From an uncultured Collinsella sp. (GTDB lineage Bacteria; Actinomycetota; Coriobacteriia; Coriobacteriales; Coriobacteriaceae): a DNA stretch of 7,809 bases. Shown one piece after another: positions 5,744 to 7,809 of the stretch. The position numbers and the translations under genes are program-made. Positions within the stretch are counted from its first letter, which is position 1; each line of letters begins with the position of its first letter. The stretch spans positions 1-7,809 of the forward strand of contig CAAEVD010000187.1 in the NCBI GenBank assembly GCA_900759435.1, in the 5' to 3' direction. The notes beneath the pieces were generated by a model. The model did not search any database, was not told the DNA's origin, and worked only from the letters and a program-made list of their open reading frames with translations.

Positions 5744-7501
5744 TTACTCGGCATCCTCGACCTCATACGAATCCGCCTCGGCGGGCTCATCGTTTGTCTC
5801 TGGCGCAGCCCCGCGCGCCTCGTCAAAGGCCGCCTTCATGGTCTTGTTGCCCCACGTGAGCTTGCGAATGGTAAGATCGTCGGCTTTCTTGTTGGCAAGG
5901 CGCAGGTTGTTCTCGGAAGACAGCAACGCCTCCTTGGTTTTCTGCAGATGGCTAATCGTCTTGTCAATCTCATCGATTGCCGTTTGGAACTTGCGGCTCG
6001 CGATCTCGTAGTTGCGACCGAAATCATTCTTGAACTTTTCCATCTTGGCTTCGAAGTTCGTGACGTCGATATTCTGCTGCTTGTACTCCGCCAGCTCCTG
6101 CTTATAGCGCAGCGAGCCCATAGCGGCGTTGCGCAGCAGCGTGATCATGGGAATGAAGAACTGCGGGCGGATCACGTACATCTTCTCATAGCGGTAGCTC
6201 ACGTCGACGATACCCGCGTTATAGAGCTCGCTCTCGGGCTCCAGCAGGGTGCAGAGCACCGCATACTCGCAGCCTTTCTGGCGACGATCGTGATCGAGCT
6301 TCTTAAAGAAGTCCTCGTTTTTATGCTTGGTCGCGGTCTCATCGTTCTCGTTTTTCATCTCGAACATAATCGAAATGACCTCGTTGCCGCTCGCATCGCA
6401 CTCGCGGAAGATAAAGTCGCCCTTGGTGCCCTCGGACGCATCGTTATCTTTCTCGAAGTACGCATTAGGAAACGCCGTCATGCGCAGACGGTTAAACTCG
6501 GTCTCGCAATGCTGCTCGAGCGACTCGCCCACCATCTTGGTGGACAGGCGGATCTTCATTTCCTTAAGGCGCTCAATCTCTTCGTCCTTGTAGCGGATCA
6601 ACTCGTCGCTCACGCGCTTGGCCTGCGCGAGCTCGAGCTCGTGTGCCGCCTTGACCTGTTCCTCGCGAGAATCGCGCACTGCCAGCTCGCTCGTCAGCTT
6701 GGCACGTGCCTCGTCACGCTCACGCTCTGCCGCGGCGACCGCCTCCGATAGGTTCATTTTGGCCGTCAGCTCCTGTTCGCGCAGCTGCGCACGCAGGCCC
6801 TCGGCCTCCTGCTCGGACTGAGCCTTTGCGGCGGAAAACTTCTCTTGTACCTTTGCGCGATAGTCAGCAAGCGTGCGCTCAGCCTCGCCGCGAGCGGCAT
6901 CGATCTCACGCTGTGACTCGGCCGCAGCGGCGGCAAGCGCCATCTCCTGGGCCTTGTCCGCCGCGGAGAGCCTTGCCTGCAATTCTGCAATCTGCGCATC
7001 GCGAGCGGCTAAATCGTTTTGAGCAGCATTGCGCGCCGAAGCCTCGGCAAGCTTGGCTTCGTCATCCTTGCGTCCCAGCTGCGCACGCAAATTGTCAATC
7101 TCGCGCTGAAGCTCGGCATTCTCCTTCTGCGCATCCGCACGGGCCTCAACAGCTGCACGCTGGCTTGCACTCTCGCGCTCCGCGGCAGCGCCCTCGAGCT
7201 TGACACGCAACTCGGCAAGCTCGGCATCGCGCTTGGCAACCTCTTGTGCCAGCTTCTGCTCCGCAGTGTTCTTCTGCTCGGCAAGCTGAGCGTTGCGCTG
7301 AGACTCTACCTTTTGCAAGGCAGCCGACAAACGCGAGCGCTCAAGCTCCAGCGCCTGCTCACCCTCGCGCTGGACTGCCTTCACACGCTCATCCAGGTCG
7401 CGCGAGAACTCGGCATCGCGCACCTGTTTGACGATATCCGCATAGCCGGACGCATCGACCTTAAAGACTTCGCCGCAATGCGGGCACTTGATCTCGTTCA
7501 T
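5744..7501 (-). CDS. DUF2130 protein: long coiled coil plus PD-(D/E)XK-like core
   Basis: This 585-residue protein matches the DUF2130 family, whose function is not established. The N-terminus has a single zinc-knuckle-like CPHC (6-9). Residues about 25-315 are a long Glu/Ala/Arg/Gln-rich coiled coil. The family domain follows (about 318-545): [10 protein letters not shown] (331-340), GDF (361-363), then IMFEMKNE (378-385) and [17 protein letters not shown] (402-418). The spacing Asp362...Glu381-X-Lys383 resembles the metal-binding D...ExK core of PD-(D/E)XK nucleases, and the layout recalls RmuC. Nuclease activity is inference. A second helical segment (about 466-548) contains [20 protein letters not shown], and the last 25 residues are acidic. 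The ATG at 7501 is preceded by GAGGAG (7507-7512) with 5-nt spacing. It appears monocistronic: a terminator lies upstream and a convergent gene downstream. Confidence 0.93.
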   Translation of the reverse strand: MNEIKCPHCGEVFKVDASGYADIVKQVRDAEFSRDLDERVKAVQREGEQALELERSRLSAALQKVESQRNAQLAEQKNTAEQKLAQEVAKRDAELAELRVKLEGAAAERESASQRAAVEARADAQKENAELQREIDNLRAQLGRKDDEAKLAEASARNAAQNDLAARDAQIAELQARLSAADKAQEMALAAAAAESQREIDAARGEAERTLADYRAKVQEKFSAAKAQSEQEAEGLRAQLREQELTAKMNLSEAVAAAERERDEARAKLTSELAVRDSREEQVKAAHELELAQAKRVSDELIRYKDEEIERLKEMKIRLSTKMVGESLEQHCETEFNRLRMTAFPNAYFEKDNDASEGTKGDFIFRECDASGNEVISIMFEMKNENDETATKHKNEDFFKKLDHDRRQKGCEYAVLCTLLEPESELYNAGIVDVSYRYEKMYVIRPQFFIPMITLLRNAAMGSLRYKQELAEYKQQNIDVTNFEAKMEKFKNDFGRNYEIASRKFQTAIDEIDKTISHLQKTKEALLSSENNLRLANKKADDLTIRKLTWGNKTMKAAFDEARGAAPETNDEPAEADSYEVEDAE

Positions 7502-7559
7502 AGCAGCTCCTCGATGGACGCAAATTTCAACCGCCTACACTCTACCGCGCCGCACGGAC

Positions 7560-7594
7560 AAAAAAGACGCCGCCGCCATAATGGCAACGGCGCC
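7560..7594 (-). terminator. Intrinsic terminator of the leftward metallophosphoesterase gene
   Basis: Read leftward, the arms at 7583-7594 and 7566-7577 form a 12-bp GC-rich stem (with three G-U wobbles) around a 5-nt loop, followed directly by six Ts (7565-7560). In the rightward transcript the wobbles become A-C mismatches and no T tract follows, so the terminator is strand-specific. It ends transcription arriving from the gene at 7652 and insulates the DUF2130 gene from it. Confidence 0.72.
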
Positions 7595-7596
7595 AG

Positions 7597-7633
7597 AACC
7601 ACCACAAAGGGGACAGGCACCTTTGTGGTGGTT
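7597..7633. repeat. REP-like hairpin with GGGGACAGGCACC core
   Basis: AACCACCACAAAGG (7597-7610) and CCTTTGTGGTGGTT (7620-7633) are perfect 14-bp inverted repeats around a 9-nt loop, GGACAGGCA. Just beyond, GTGGTGGTTC (7637-7646) is also perfectly complementary to GAACCACCAC (7596-7605), so two alternative hairpins are possible. The GGGGACAGGCACC core, with its GGGG/GGAC-type sequence beside a stem, resembles repetitive extragenic palindromes mobilised by REP-associated tyrosine transposases; that assignment is from recognition, not a search. It sits between the phosphoesterase stop codon and its terminator. Confidence 0.7.
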
Positions 7634-7651
7634 TGTGTGGTGGTTCGAGCA

Positions 7652-7809
7652 TTACAGTCCAAAGAAGCCCAGGATTTGATCCCGGCTTACGGGCTTGTAC
7701 TCGTTGGCATCGAGACCGACATCGTAGCGAAAGATAGGGCGCTCGCGATCGCGGTTGCGCGCGTTGGTGCGGTCTCCCCTGCTGTGGATATGCCCGTGCA
7801 GCATGATGG
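7652..7809 (-). CDS. Calcineurin-like metallophosphoesterase (partial, C-terminal end only)
   Basis: The leftward frame entering from the right edge encodes 51 residues and stops at TAA (7654-7652). It begins IMLHGHIHSRGDRTN, carrying the metal-binding Gly-His-X-His motif that marks the end of the metallophosphoesterase core. It continues IFRYDVGLDANEYKPVSRDQILGFFGL, a C-terminal pattern often seen in small bacterial phosphoesterases. The N-terminal Asp-X-His and Asn-His-Asp motifs would lie outside the window, so the substrate (nucleotide, phosphoprotein or other phosphoester) cannot be told. A REP-like hairpin and a strong terminator follow the stop codon. Confidence 0.85.
   Translation of the reverse strand, partial: IMLHGHIHSRGDRTNARNRDRERPIFRYDVGLDANEYKPVSRDQILGFFGL

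Noticed and set aside
5423..6751. 442-codon open frame on the plus strand over the helicase end and the DUF2130 gene
   Set aside because: It crosses two well-supported genes and a terminator hairpin, has no ribosome binding site, and its sequence is low-complexity shadow of the coiled-coil coding region.
6600..7400. Dense short GC-rich repeats suggestive of tandem repeats
   Set aside because: They are explained by the heptad-like Glu/Ala/Arg/Gln codons of the DUF2130 coiled coil. No exact tandem unit was found.
7488..7679. 63-codon plus-strand open frame near the right edge
   Set aside because: It spans a terminator and a REP-like hairpin, has no Shine-Dalgarno sequence, and its residues come from the repeat.

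Overview
The window looks like a chromosomal segment of a high-GC member of the Coriobacteriia, most likely Collinsella or a close relative. The reasons are the strongly GC-biased third codon positions, an actinobacterial-type Ski2-like helicase with a DUF3516 C-terminal half, and the particular mix of neighbours. The genus is an inference from family recognition, not from a database search.

Layout from left to right. (1) A leftward XRE-family regulator runs off the left edge: an N-terminal helix-turn-helix, an alanine-rich linker and hydrophobic membrane segments. (2) A divergent intergenic region with promoter-like sequences and a 10-bp palindrome separates it from three rightward genes. 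(3) These are a Trm9/ALKBH8-like class I SAM-dependent methyltransferase, a TrmB-like tRNA guanine-N7 methyltransferase with an altered catalytic loop, and the 893-residue helicase. (4) The 309-bp gap between trmB and the helicase gene carries a 123-bp element bounded by near-perfect 21/22-nt inverted repeats. (5) The helicase gene converges on a leftward DUF2130 gene: an N-terminal Cys-X2-Cys knuckle, a long coiled coil and a PD-(D/E)XK-like core. A terminator hairpin lies between the two. (6) Beyond the DUF2130 gene are a U-tract terminator for the next leftward gene, a REP-like hairpin, and the last 51 codons of a calcineurin-like metallophosphoesterase cut by the right edge.

Functionally, the three rightward genes share an RNA theme: two probable tRNA methyltransferases followed by a probable RNA helicase. 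They are spaced too widely (118 and 309 bp) to be a tight operon, and each has its own plausible start signals, so joint function is only suggested. No tRNA, rRNA, CRISPR array, intact transposase or prophage gene is visible. The least explained DNA is the inverted-repeat element upstream of the helicase gene and the REP-like hairpin near the right edge.
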